Of a DNA stretch of 52,408 nucleotides, positions 15,302 through 22,954 are shown piece after piece. The stretch comes from a virus, in IMG/VR virus record IMGVR_UViG_3300035698_004832, positions 1 to 52,408 of that record; one strand, given 5' to 3'. Under the pieces are notes generated by a model. The model did no database searches and had not been told where the DNA came from. It was given only the letters and a program-made list of their open reading frames with translations. The translations under genes were made by a program, and so were the position numbers. Each line of letters starts with the position of its first letter. The stretch's first letter is position 1.

Positions 15302-15733
15302 ATGGCAGCCACCAGGCTCGGACTCGAATCCACCTACCGTTCCCCCTCCACGGGGTCGGTCTACTACACCTTCATTATCACCTCCGACGTGTCGGGGAAC
15401 GTGTCGGTACGGGACATCCAAGGCCCCTATGGGCTCATTGTGGACACCCTGACCGATGTTCCCTCCTCCGTCATTGCGGACATCACAACCGCTATCAACG
15501 CAGTGGAGGCCATTTTGGCTGGCATCTCTTCCACCAGTGGCAGCGTGACGTTCGCAGCCGAGACTTCCCAGGCAGTGGTGTTCAGCACCGCTCTGGCTGA
15601 CGCCACCTACCGCGTCTACACCAATACGGCGGAGTTCGTGCCTGTGAAGATCACGAGCAAGGCTACCACTGGGTTCACCATCGAAATCGGTGTGACCTTC
15701 ACCGGAACCGTCTACTACGACGTGCTCGTGTAG
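15302..15733 (+). CDS. Beta-rich virion structural protein
   Basis: 143 residues rich in Thr, Ser and Val, with short beta strands. The last 60 residues, from SGSVTFAAE through DATYRVYTNTAEFVPVKIT to TGTVYYDVLV, follow a pattern shared with the end of the next protein: 'induced strand, A-D-x-x-Y, S-K-T-x-x-x-F, F/G-x-x-Y'. This resembles the small beta-sandwich (H-type-lectin-like) modules at the ends of phage tail-spike or fibre proteins. Likely a surface-exposed virion component; exact role not known. Confidence 0.55.
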   Translation: MAATRLGLESTYRSPSTGSVYYTFIITSDVSGNVSVRDIQGPYGLIVDTLTDVPSSVIADITTAINAVEAILAGISSTSGSVTFAAETSQAVVFSTALADATYRVYTNTAEFVPVKITSKATTGFTIEIGVTFTGTVYYDVLV

Positions 15734-15743
15734 AGAGGGCCTG

Positions 15744-16946
15744 ATGGCACAAACCCCATTCCAAGTAGATGCACTCCAGATCGAGCCGGGCTCTGGTGAT
15801 ACCCTGACAATCAGTCGGGATGCCACTGCAGGAGCGATGAAGCTCCTCGATGCGGTCCTCACCTCGGGGATCCTACTCCCCGATCTTTCGGGACTGCGGA
15901 ACATCACGGGTGTTCATATCGTCGGTTCAGCTGGGACAGGAGCCAAGTACACCGCAATCCAAGACGGTGTCGACGCCGTGGCTGTTACGGCGGACGTGGA
16001 TGCCCCTGAGCTGGTCCTGGTCCTCACCGGGGTCTACACCGAGAACCTGCTCATCCAGAAGGATGGGGTCGTCATCATGGGCCAGGGCCTGGTCCGGGTC
16101 ACCCCCGACAACACCGCCAGTCCTACTGTGACCATCTCGACAGCGGTCGGCACGACACCGAACTACACGATGTTGAAGAACCTCACCGTGGAGCATCCCA
16201 CCGCCGGCGAGGTTTGTGTCTCTATCGCGGGGGGAGCCGCCTCCGTTGTGGGCTCCACAGGCATCTACATCGATGGCTGCAACATCGTGGCCTCAGGGGT
16301 AGGCACCTATCAGGTGGATGCAGACACCGTGAACAACGTCTACATCCGGGGTGGCACCTGGGCAGGTTCCAGTTCCAGTGCTGTCTGTCAGGCTGCCAAC
16401 TGTGCCCTCTTCTATGTGTCCAACGTGGAAGAGACACAGAACTTCCAGGTCAGCTACGACACCGCTGCTGCCCGCCCGCTGACCACCACGTCGGCTTACC
16501 GGCTGTGGAACCTGGGGTCTGCAACAGACCTCCTCTCCAGCCTCTCCGGTGCAGGTAGCCTGACCATCAGTGGCTGCCCCTCCATGGGGAATGTGGCCCA
16601 GGCAGGGGACAGAGCCCTGACCCTCAACTACAGCCGCGTTGGAACCCTCACCCTGGACGACACTACCGCAGGAACCTTGTTGGGTTCGACACGGGGTGTG
16701 GCTGCTGGAAACGGCACCCTCCAAGAGGACTCCCTGACCAGCACCTCGGTGTTTGCGGCAGAGGGGGTGGCAGGCAAGACCATCACCTTCGCAGTGGATC
16801 AGCCTGACACGGACTACGCTGTGTTCCTGGACTGGACGGGCACAGAATCCGTGCGTGTGTCCAGCAAGACAGCTGCCAACTTCGTCATCACCACATCTGG
16901 CAACATCACCGGGTCGTTGTTCTACACCGTCAACCGGGAGATCTGA
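15744..16946 (+). CDS. Beta-helix tail-spike or surface protein
   Basis: 400 residues. The central part (about 55-300) is built of short, evenly spaced strands with Gly/Asn turns (KYTAIQDGVDAVAVTADVD, LVLVLTGVYTENLLIQKDGV, VVIMGQG, YIRGGTW), the style of right-handed beta-helix proteins. The phrase 'YTAIQDGVDAV' is the usual entry to such helices in phage spikes. The C-terminal 70 residues repeat the beta-sandwich seen in the preceding gene (FAVDQPDTDYAVFLDWTG, VSSKTAANFVITTSG). This suggests a receptor-binding or decorating spike. No catalytic residues are recognised. Only 10 bases separate it from the upstream gene, and 2 from the next. Confidence 0.6.
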   Translation: MAQTPFQVDALQIEPGSGDTLTISRDATAGAMKLLDAVLTSGILLPDLSGLRNITGVHIVGSAGTGAKYTAIQDGVDAVAVTADVDAPELVLVLTGVYTENLLIQKDGVVIMGQGLVRVTPDNTASPTVTISTAVGTTPNYTMLKNLTVEHPTAGEVCVSIAGGAASVVGSTGIYIDGCNIVASGVGTYQVDADTVNNVYIRGGTWAGSSSSAVCQAANCALFYVSNVEETQNFQVSYDTAAARPLTTTSAYRLWNLGSATDLLSSLSGAGSLTISGCPSMGNVAQAGDRALTLNYSRVGTLTLDDTTAGTLLGSTRGVAAGNGTLQEDSLTSTSVFAAEGVAGKTITFAVDQPDTDYAVFLDWTGTESVRVSSKTAANFVITTSGNITGSLFYTVNREI

Positions 16947-16948
16947 TC

Positions 16949-17239
16949 ATGAGCCTTCGCAAGAACCTCATTCGCCTCGCACACACCAACCCTGAGTTGC
17001 GCCCCCAGCTGCTCCCCATTCTGAAGGGCTCCGCCTATGATGGGAACGCTGACGGCAAGCCTATCTATGACCACGATATCGATCATGGGTACGGGCAGCC
17101 TTTGGCTGGTGGCACCGACGTGATGCGTCGTCTGCAGAACCAGTACCGGAAGGAGCAGGGTCGCCCCGAGCGCCCTGCAAACCCCGAAATCCCCAAGATG
17201 GCTTCCCGTGTTGCTCTGCGGCATCTCGACAGGAAGTAG
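16949..17239 (+). CDS. Small basic protein with C-terminal VAxR-type tag
   Basis: 96 residues. The N-terminus SLRKNLIRLAHTNPELRPQL is an amphipathic helix with Leu/Arg periodicity. The middle (YDGNADGKPIYDHDIDHGYG) is polar and probably flexible. The C-terminus KMASRVALRHLDRK (residues 83-96) is a V-A-x-R-H-L element, here at the end instead of the start. No family recognised; probably a virion or assembly protein. Confidence 0.55.
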   Translation: MSLRKNLIRLAHTNPELRPQLLPILKGSAYDGNADGKPIYDHDIDHGYGQPLAGGTDVMRRLQNQYRKEQGRPERPANPEIPKMASRVALRHLDRK

Positions 17240-17248
17240 GAGAACACC

Positions 17249-17830
17249 ATGTCCAACAACGATGAATTCTGGGACGGTCTGATTATGGCTAGTTCCGATG
17301 TGGGGATTGGGGATGTGCACCTCCCCAATCTCAGTGAGACCACCATGAAGGGGAAGGAGATGGGGAAGGGGTTCTTCGAATCCGTCCAGAGCCTAACTCA
17401 GGCGGGAGCCGCTAAGAACGCACTCCAGCTGCCCATCGCAGCTGGTAGTCGTGTGCGGTTCAAGGCCAACACGGGTTCCCTGTTGACCTACGAGAACCCC
17501 CCCGAGCCGAACGCCGAGGGTGATGTGGTGACTGTGCGTTCTGCCTCTGGCAACATCACTTCCCATGACGGGTTGGTGTTTGTCCAGTGGAAGGACAGGT
17601 TCATGCCTATTCACGCGGAGCACCTGGAGAAGGTGGCCAACCAGATGCGGCAGGGTAGCCCCCACCGTGTCCGCGTCGCCTGTCTCGGGGACCTCCAGGA
17701 CTTCCTGAAGGTCAGCCAGGACACCCTGGTGCACAAGGCCACCAAGGATCTGTGGTCGCTCCGTGCAGACGGAGAAGGCTTCGTTATCGAGCGGCTCTTC
17801 GACACGGAAGGGAACGCTCTACAGGTGTGA
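17249..17830 (+). CDS. Uncharacterised virion-module protein
   Basis: 193 residues; an AGGAGAAC site precedes ATG 17249. Residues about 65-125 form a beta-barrel-like segment (AGSRVRFKANTGSLLTYENP, GDVVTVRS, GLVFVQWKDRFMPIHAEHLE), which resembles an SH3/KOW-type small barrel. The C-terminal 60 residues, VACLGDLQDFLKVSQDTLV, KATKDLWSLRADGEGFVIER and LFDTEGNALQV, form a compact alpha/beta module. No enzymatic motif is visible. It precedes a 66-base gap with possible regulatory sequence. Confidence 0.55.
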   Translation: MSNNDEFWDGLIMASSDVGIGDVHLPNLSETTMKGKEMGKGFFESVQSLTQAGAAKNALQLPIAAGSRVRFKANTGSLLTYENPPEPNAEGDVVTVRSASGNITSHDGLVFVQWKDRFMPIHAEHLEKVANQMRQGSPHRVRVACLGDLQDFLKVSQDTLVHKATKDLWSLRADGEGFVIERLFDTEGNALQV

Positions 17831-17896
17831 GACACACGGACTGTGCGCGTCATTTATATGGCTATAGGCTGGCCTGGGTAGAACAGGGAGTCGCCC

Positions 17897-18508
17897 ATGG
17901 TTGAGAAGCCCCTTGCAGCCCGTGTTGCTTCCAGGCACCTGGAAGGACACCACAATCCGCAGACGCGGACGGCGGGTGAAGTACGCTTCATCAAGGACCG
18001 TGGTTCTGATCACAACGAGTGGGGCTGGGGAACTCCGGGCCCTTCGGAACGTGAGATCAACCATGAGTTTGTCTTCAACGCCAAGTACCTGAAGCCCCTC
18101 GCTCAGTCCCTCCGCGCTGCCCTCATGGCTCTTGGCCACACCACCAGTGCCCACACCCAGTTCGTGAAGCTCAAGAGCCGCAACGTGTCCCCTGATGGGA
18201 ACCTGGGTGGCAAGGGCTACATCCAGAAGATTGCTGACATGCGCCGCCAGTTGATGAACTGCATCGAGGCGTTGTCCTCTTTCACGGATACCGTGTACGA
18301 TGAGCTGGCTGCCCCTCACTGGGATCCCGCCGAAGATGTGCTCTCTCCCCGTGATCGTGATGAGGTCAAGGAAATCATCGATGATGCCGAGGAGATCAAG
18401 CTGGATCCCAAGGAATGGGCAGAGGATGAAGAGGCGGAGATGGACAGTGCCAAGGGGAACGGCGTCGGCAAAGTCGCAGCCCTCTACATGGCTCGGAGGA
18501 ACGCATGA
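17897..18508 (+). CDS. Uncharacterised protein with N-terminal VASR tag
   Basis: 203 residues; AGGGAG site before ATG 17897. Residues 8-16 are ARVASRHLE, among the clearest copies of the tag. A conserved-looking core follows: FIKDRGSDHNEWGWGTPG, FVFNAKYLKPLAQSLRAAL, GHTTSAHTQFVKLKSRNVSP and GGKGYIQKIADMRRQLMN, then a helical region and an acidic stretch (about 155-185). It ends GKVAALYMARRNA, a second VA-containing helix. No enzyme motif is obvious. The stop overlaps the next gene (ATGA). Confidence 0.6.
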   Translation: MVEKPLAARVASRHLEGHHNPQTRTAGEVRFIKDRGSDHNEWGWGTPGPSEREINHEFVFNAKYLKPLAQSLRAALMALGHTTSAHTQFVKLKSRNVSPDGNLGGKGYIQKIADMRRQLMNCIEALSSFTDTVYDELAAPHWDPAEDVLSPRDRDEVKEIIDDAEEIKLDPKEWAEDEEAEMDSAKGNGVGKVAALYMARRNA

Positions 18509-21285
18509 GCAATGACAAGCACCTCGATGTGCTGGGCGAATCCCATCTCCCGGATGACATCTGGACCCCTACAGAGGGTGAGAACTATGGGCTCGATGGA
18601 TACCCTGACATGGACTACGGTTCAGGGGTACTCCACGGGAATCCCAACGTCTCCGAGACAGTCCCCCGTATGGACGAGGGTGTTCTTGCAGACATCGTAG
18701 ACGGTGCTCCTGATGGGCAGGTGTTTGGCCCCTTGGGTGACATCGCGGATATGATGAAGCAATCCTCTCTCCCAGACCTGACTTGGCTGGAAGTAGATGA
18801 GCAGGATGCCACCAGGCTCCCCGTCAATCCCGTTGACCAGAGCATCCCCGAGCTGGAAGAGGCTTGGGGTGTAGACCGCCGTTCTGATGGTGTCCACCTG
18901 ATCCCCAATGTGGATCTGGAGAAGGCAGCCTATGAAAAGGCTCTCAAGGATGGCGATGTACGCCCTGTCCGCACCAGAGCCGCACTCCTGAACATTGTGC
19001 GGAAGGCCATGCGACGCTCCGCCGCCGGCGTCCCCTTCGAGGACATCGAGGCAGAGGTTCAGGAGACCCTGGGAGACGATCTCCCCCTGGTGCAGAAGCA
19101 CCTCCAGCTCATCCGTGATGGGCATGACCTCTCAGGGCGTGTCTTCATCCATGCAGACGCCTACCCGGGTTGTGCCAATGGGGACTGGACAGAGGCAGTC
19201 AAGAAGGTGGCTTCGGGCTCCCGCTATGTGGTAGCCGGTTCCTCCTGTGCCAACTGCGTTCAGAACCTCAGTGGTTCCTGCTCTGTGTTCAAGAAGAAGC
19301 TCGTAGCTTCTGTCCCCTGGGACGATGCCTTGGAGCATTACAGTCCTGAGCTGGAAGCAGCAGGCCGCAAGGTCGCTTCCGGCAACCCCAAGGCAGCCTT
19401 GAGGGCAGCCTTCGCCCAGGCCCCCGAGGGCATGGGATTCATCCAGAGGCACAAGCCTGTACACGTCACCCCCTCCGAGCGTATCTCCGCAGAGGAGGCT
19501 CACCGTGAGGTGCAGGCTGCCAAGACTGAGCGCCGGGTCTACACCCCCGCTGACAAGCAAGAAGCTCGGAAACTCCATGCTGCCCGTATCCGGGTAGCTC
19601 GCTGGGTTCAGCAGGGCCTCTTGGACAAGACGGCAGCTACCCGGATCGTGGCCCAGGCCAACCCCAAGGTCATGCTGGAGCAGGCAGTTTCCCGCATGGT
19701 GGCTTCCAACGGTTCCGCTGCGTACTCGGGCCTGGTGAATGACACCCGTGCTCCTGACATGGCGGGAGACGAGGCGTGGGAGCGTCTTGGTTCCGTGGCA
19801 CCTCTCCCAGCGGTCAAGCTGTCCCGTGCTCAGGTGCACAAGCAGATCGCAAGGTGGGCTCGCACTGGACTCCTGGACAAGGGCTCTGTGCAGAAGCTGG
19901 CCCGCTCCCTGGCAGAACCCCGTGATGTCCTGCGGACAGCGGCGATCCTGGCCTCCGCAACTACCACAGGTGAATACTCGGGTGCGGTCAACAACATGCA
20001 CGGCACCGAGGTCTCACAGGACCATGCGTGGAAGCTTCTCCGTGAAGCAGAGGACCATGCAGCCAAGGCAACAGCAGCCATCGTGGCTGAAGTTGAGCGC
20101 CGCGAGTTCCAGGCGTCCCGCGCTGGGAAGCACATGGCCCGTGTGCAGGTGAAGGTGGCGAAGATCGAGGAAGCCATCAACCGTGGTGTGGTGGGAAGAA
20201 ATCTCCTGAATCTCATTCAGGAGACCATCCGTCCCGACGATCACGACATGGCAATCCCTCTCCTGGATCCCATCCTTCAGCGGACTGGTGCTCTGGAGAA
20301 GGAGATCCAGACCGTCCATGACTACTCCGGTGTGGATAACAAGCGGGCATCCGAGGATGTCACCTCCGCGGATGCCTGGAAGCATTTGTTCACGACTGCC
20401 GATGTGGCTCAGCAGAAGGCAGCCAGGATTCAGGAGTCCCGTACCGCGAGGGTTTCTCTCACCATCGAACGCAAGGTCGTCCAGGTCAAGGAGGCTATCG
20501 AGCGTGGTGCAAGAGGGCAGGCCCTCCGTAAGATCATCGCCCGCACCTTCCTGAAGGATGAGATTCCCCAGGCAGCCACTTTGCTGAACCCTCTCCTTGA
20601 GAAGACGGGGGCTCTGTCGGAGTCCTCTACTCAGGAATACCAGGGTGCCAAGTTCGAGCGGGCTGTGGGTCGTAAGGCCGAAGCTGTCCCACTCCCGAAG
20701 GAAGTGCGCGGTGTGCTTCGCTGGGCCCGGCAGAAGATGTCGGAAGGCAACGTCGGAAACCAGCTGGATGAGCTGTTGTCGATGCGGTTCTCTCCCCGTG
20801 TGCTCACAGCCGCGCAGGGAGCCCTCCAGGATGCCCGTGGGCGTCACGAAGGGCTCGCAGGCATACTCTATGTGGATGCGTCCGCCTATGCCTCAGAGAG
20901 GGGCACAAAGGGTTGTGAGCACGGTGCCGTCAAGCACCGCGCCAATACCCTGAAGGCTGTTCTGCAGATGGACAGGTGTGCTTCCTGCTCCCTGCGGAAT
21001 GTAGGCTCCGATGGCACACCCCGTTGCCAGACCTACAAGAAGGCTCTGATCTCCGAGCTTACACCAGAGGAAGCCTCGGGTCTCCAGGCGGAGAACATCC
21101 GCATGGCCAATGCCCCTGACCAGGAAGTCACAGCCTCTCTGTTCACTCCCATGGGCAACCTGTTCAACCAGGCGGAGTTCAGCTTGAGCAGCGGTGAGTA
21201 TGACGACATTTCGGTCGAAGATGCTCCTGACATCAAGAAGCTGGGTGACGTGCTCTTTGGTGGTTTGCACCTGTCAGAGGACTGA
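18505..21285 (+). CDS. 926-residue repeat protein with duplicated four-Cys domain
   Basis: Large, mostly helical protein with several internal duplications. A four-Cys unit occurs at about 211-270 (IHADAYPGCANG, SCANC, GSCSVFKKKL) and again at about 786-850 (VDASAYASERG, KGCEHG, RCASC, PRCQTYKKAL); both have the pattern D/HADAY/SAY, C, CxxC, C, Y/F-K-K, as in a zinc-binding knuckle. Two helical units of about 50 residues ending RTGAL (LDPILQRTGAL) and KTGAL (LNPLLEKTGAL) are paralogous. A motif YSGxVN...D-AW-L occurs three times (about 412, 491, 610). No enzyme motif was seen. It could be a large internal virion, tape-measure-like or scaffold-associated protein. Confidence 0.65.
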   Translation: MSNDKHLDVLGESHLPDDIWTPTEGENYGLDGYPDMDYGSGVLHGNPNVSETVPRMDEGVLADIVDGAPDGQVFGPLGDIADMMKQSSLPDLTWLEVDEQDATRLPVNPVDQSIPELEEAWGVDRRSDGVHLIPNVDLEKAAYEKALKDGDVRPVRTRAALLNIVRKAMRRSAAGVPFEDIEAEVQETLGDDLPLVQKHLQLIRDGHDLSGRVFIHADAYPGCANGDWTEAVKKVASGSRYVVAGSSCANCVQNLSGSCSVFKKKLVASVPWDDALEHYSPELEAAGRKVASGNPKAALRAAFAQAPEGMGFIQRHKPVHVTPSERISAEEAHREVQAAKTERRVYTPADKQEARKLHAARIRVARWVQQGLLDKTAATRIVAQANPKVMLEQAVSRMVASNGSAAYSGLVNDTRAPDMAGDEAWERLGSVAPLPAVKLSRAQVHKQIARWARTGLLDKGSVQKLARSLAEPRDVLRTAAILASATTTGEYSGAVNNMHGTEVSQDHAWKLLREAEDHAAKATAAIVAEVERREFQASRAGKHMARVQVKVAKIEEAINRGVVGRNLLNLIQETIRPDDHDMAIPLLDPILQRTGALEKEIQTVHDYSGVDNKRASEDVTSADAWKHLFTTADVAQQKAARIQESRTARVSLTIERKVVQVKEAIERGARGQALRKIIARTFLKDEIPQAATLLNPLLEKTGALSESSTQEYQGAKFERAVGRKAEAVPLPKEVRGVLRWARQKMSEGNVGNQLDELLSMRFSPRVLTAAQGALQDARGRHEGLAGILYVDASAYASERGTKGCEHGAVKHRANTLKAVLQMDRCASCSLRNVGSDGTPRCQTYKKALISELTPEEASGLQAENIRMANAPDQEVTASLFTPMGNLFNQAEFSLSSGEYDDISVEDAPDIKKLGDVLFGGLHLSED

Positions 21286-21336
21286 GTTCCCCAAGGGCTC
21301 CCAGTTTCCTTTCAAACGCCTTGAAATTACGGGTAA

Positions 21337-21366
21337 TTGCAGGTTTGTAAGGTTTCGCGGTAGAAT
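21337..21366 (+). promoter_or_regulatory. Candidate sigma-70-type promoter
   Basis: TTGCAG at 21337-21342 and TAGAAT at 21361-21366 are 18 bases apart, a fair match to host housekeeping promoters. It is in the 114-base gap after the 926-residue protein gene and would drive the gene at 21400 and the packaging cluster after it. Found by eye, without scoring. Confidence 0.45.
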
Positions 21367-21399
21367 CTCTATCTACAAAGGTAGGTGGAGGCTTCCATC

Positions 21400-22284
21400 A
21401 TGGCCAAGCAGATTTCAGCACAGCCCGAGTTCAACATCCTGGTAGCAAACCTTGAGGGTGGGGGTGATCCCAGCCAGGGTACTACGGGAAACCCCGTAAA
21501 GATTCGGACGGGGTTCACACGGCAGCTGTTCCCCGAGCGGGGAGCAGGCAGCCAGGAGCCTCGTGCTCTGAGTCTCAAGACTCCGGGTTTGGGGACGAAG
21601 CAGGGTCTTGTGGAGTACACCACCGCGGGCATCCCCGTTCCCTGCTCCGCCACGGTCACGGTTTCCAGCTCAGTGTTCACGGACCCCGCGATTCTCTATG
21701 TAGGGGACTACACCGTCACCTCCGGTGAGGACTTCGCTGTTGCGGGGACTGCATATGTAGGTGAGGACATCACCAACACGCCTCCTAATGGTGCCTTGGT
21801 GGTCTTCTCAACAGCGGGGCCCAACCTCATCAACGTCCCCGCCAACCTTCCCATCACACCAGGTTCCGTAACTATCCGCTGGACTTCAGGTGCGGGCAGG
21901 ACTCAGCTCGATGATGGTGCAGGTGGGTTCACGGGTGATGGAGTTCCTGGTAGCTCTACCATTGACTACGTCACAGGAGCAATTACCGTGGACACCACGG
22001 GTCTTCCTCCTGCCGGCGGTACATTCATCCTCGTCAACTACACCGCTCTGACAGCAGGCGACACCGCTCTTTTGTTGGCAGCCGCCATCACCGCTCTTCC
22101 CAGTTTCACAGCCACGGCTCTTGCTGCTGTCGTCACTGTGGTGGGCCCCGCTGGACCCTCCGGGAACAACCTCCTGTTGGAGGGGTACTACACAGGGGTG
22201 GTGACCAACTACACATTCAATCCCACCAACGGCTTCTTTGGGTCGGCGGAGCCCACGATTGGGCCCCCCACCATTCTGACGTAG
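21400..22284 (+). CDS. Beta-rich virion structural protein
   Basis: 294 residues from ATG 21400 with a GGTGGAGG site; an in-frame GTG at 21385 lies inside that site and is less likely. Composition is rich in Thr, Val, Gly, Ala and Pro, with repeating strands such as AILYVGDYTVTSGEDF, GSVTIRWTSGAGRT, STIDYVTGAITVDTTGLPP and GGTFILVNYTAL. This is the style of Ig-like or jelly-roll surface proteins of phages. No catalytic motif. It lies directly upstream of the packaging genes and behind a possible promoter. Confidence 0.55.
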   Translation: MAKQISAQPEFNILVANLEGGGDPSQGTTGNPVKIRTGFTRQLFPERGAGSQEPRALSLKTPGLGTKQGLVEYTTAGIPVPCSATVTVSSSVFTDPAILYVGDYTVTSGEDFAVAGTAYVGEDITNTPPNGALVVFSTAGPNLINVPANLPITPGSVTIRWTSGAGRTQLDDGAGGFTGDGVPGSSTIDYVTGAITVDTTGLPPAGGTFILVNYTALTAGDTALLLAAAITALPSFTATALAAVVTVVGPAGPSGNNLLLEGYYTGVVTNYTFNPTNGFFGSAEPTIGPPTILT

Positions 22285-22292
22285 GAGGTTTC

Positions 22293-22946
22293 ATGCCTAC
22301 CACTCAGCAGATTCTTGCTACGCTCCCCTCGGACACTACTCGTGTCCAGGTGCAGAACACTATGGGCAAGACCAAGTACAAGGCCCCTTCCGAGGTGCTG
22401 CCTTCTGATACGATCCAGTTCAACAGTGCTGGTGACCCCATTGTGATGACTAGCCTCCCTGGTCGCCGCCCGCAGGCTGCCCCGCAGGCTATCAATACTG
22501 CCACCGCAGCGGTAGTGCAGCACAAGGAAGACAGCATGAAGAAGGACCCCCTTCTTCGGTCTGTCACGGACGACCCACACAGTCTAGAAGTGCTGGACGG
22601 CATCATCACGGGCATCTCCGAGGAAGCTGCCTCCTTGCACTTCGAGCGTCAGGAAGCAGACCGTCGCGGGAATGAAACCAGCAAGATTTCCTTGCGGCGT
22701 GTCAATGCCCTGAAGGCAGCAGCCGACGTGTACCTGAAGCGTCGTGAACAGCTGTCCTCCGGGGTGGTGGATCTGGATGGGCCCGCTTTCGAGAAGGTCT
22801 TCCTGTTCATCATCGAGACCATCCGTAACAGCATGACTGAGTCAGGAGTGCCCTACGAGCAGGTGGATGCTCTGTTCTCCAAGGTTGCCAAGCAGTTCGA
22901 TGCAGGGTGGCAGGCGGAGGCCCGAGTCCGCATGGCTCAGAAGTAG
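22293..22946 (+). CDS. Protein upstream of terminase large subunit (small terminase candidate)
   Basis: 217 residues. The N-terminal 80 residues are flexible; the remainder is helical (VLDGIITGISEEAASLHFER, KISLRRVNALKAAADVYLKR, AFEKVFLFIIETIRNSM). It ends 8 bases before terL, the usual place for terS. However, I see no clear HTH DNA-binding motif and no firm terS signature, so this is a positional guess. Alternatives include a head-completion or terminase-accessory protein. Confidence 0.5.
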   Translation: MPTTQQILATLPSDTTRVQVQNTMGKTKYKAPSEVLPSDTIQFNSAGDPIVMTSLPGRRPQAAPQAINTATAAVVQHKEDSMKKDPLLRSVTDDPHSLEVLDGIITGISEEAASLHFERQEADRRGNETSKISLRRVNALKAAADVYLKRREQLSSGVVDLDGPAFEKVFLFIIETIRNSMTESGVPYEQVDALFSKVAKQFDAGWQAEARVRMAQK

Positions 22947-22954
22947 GCTACACC

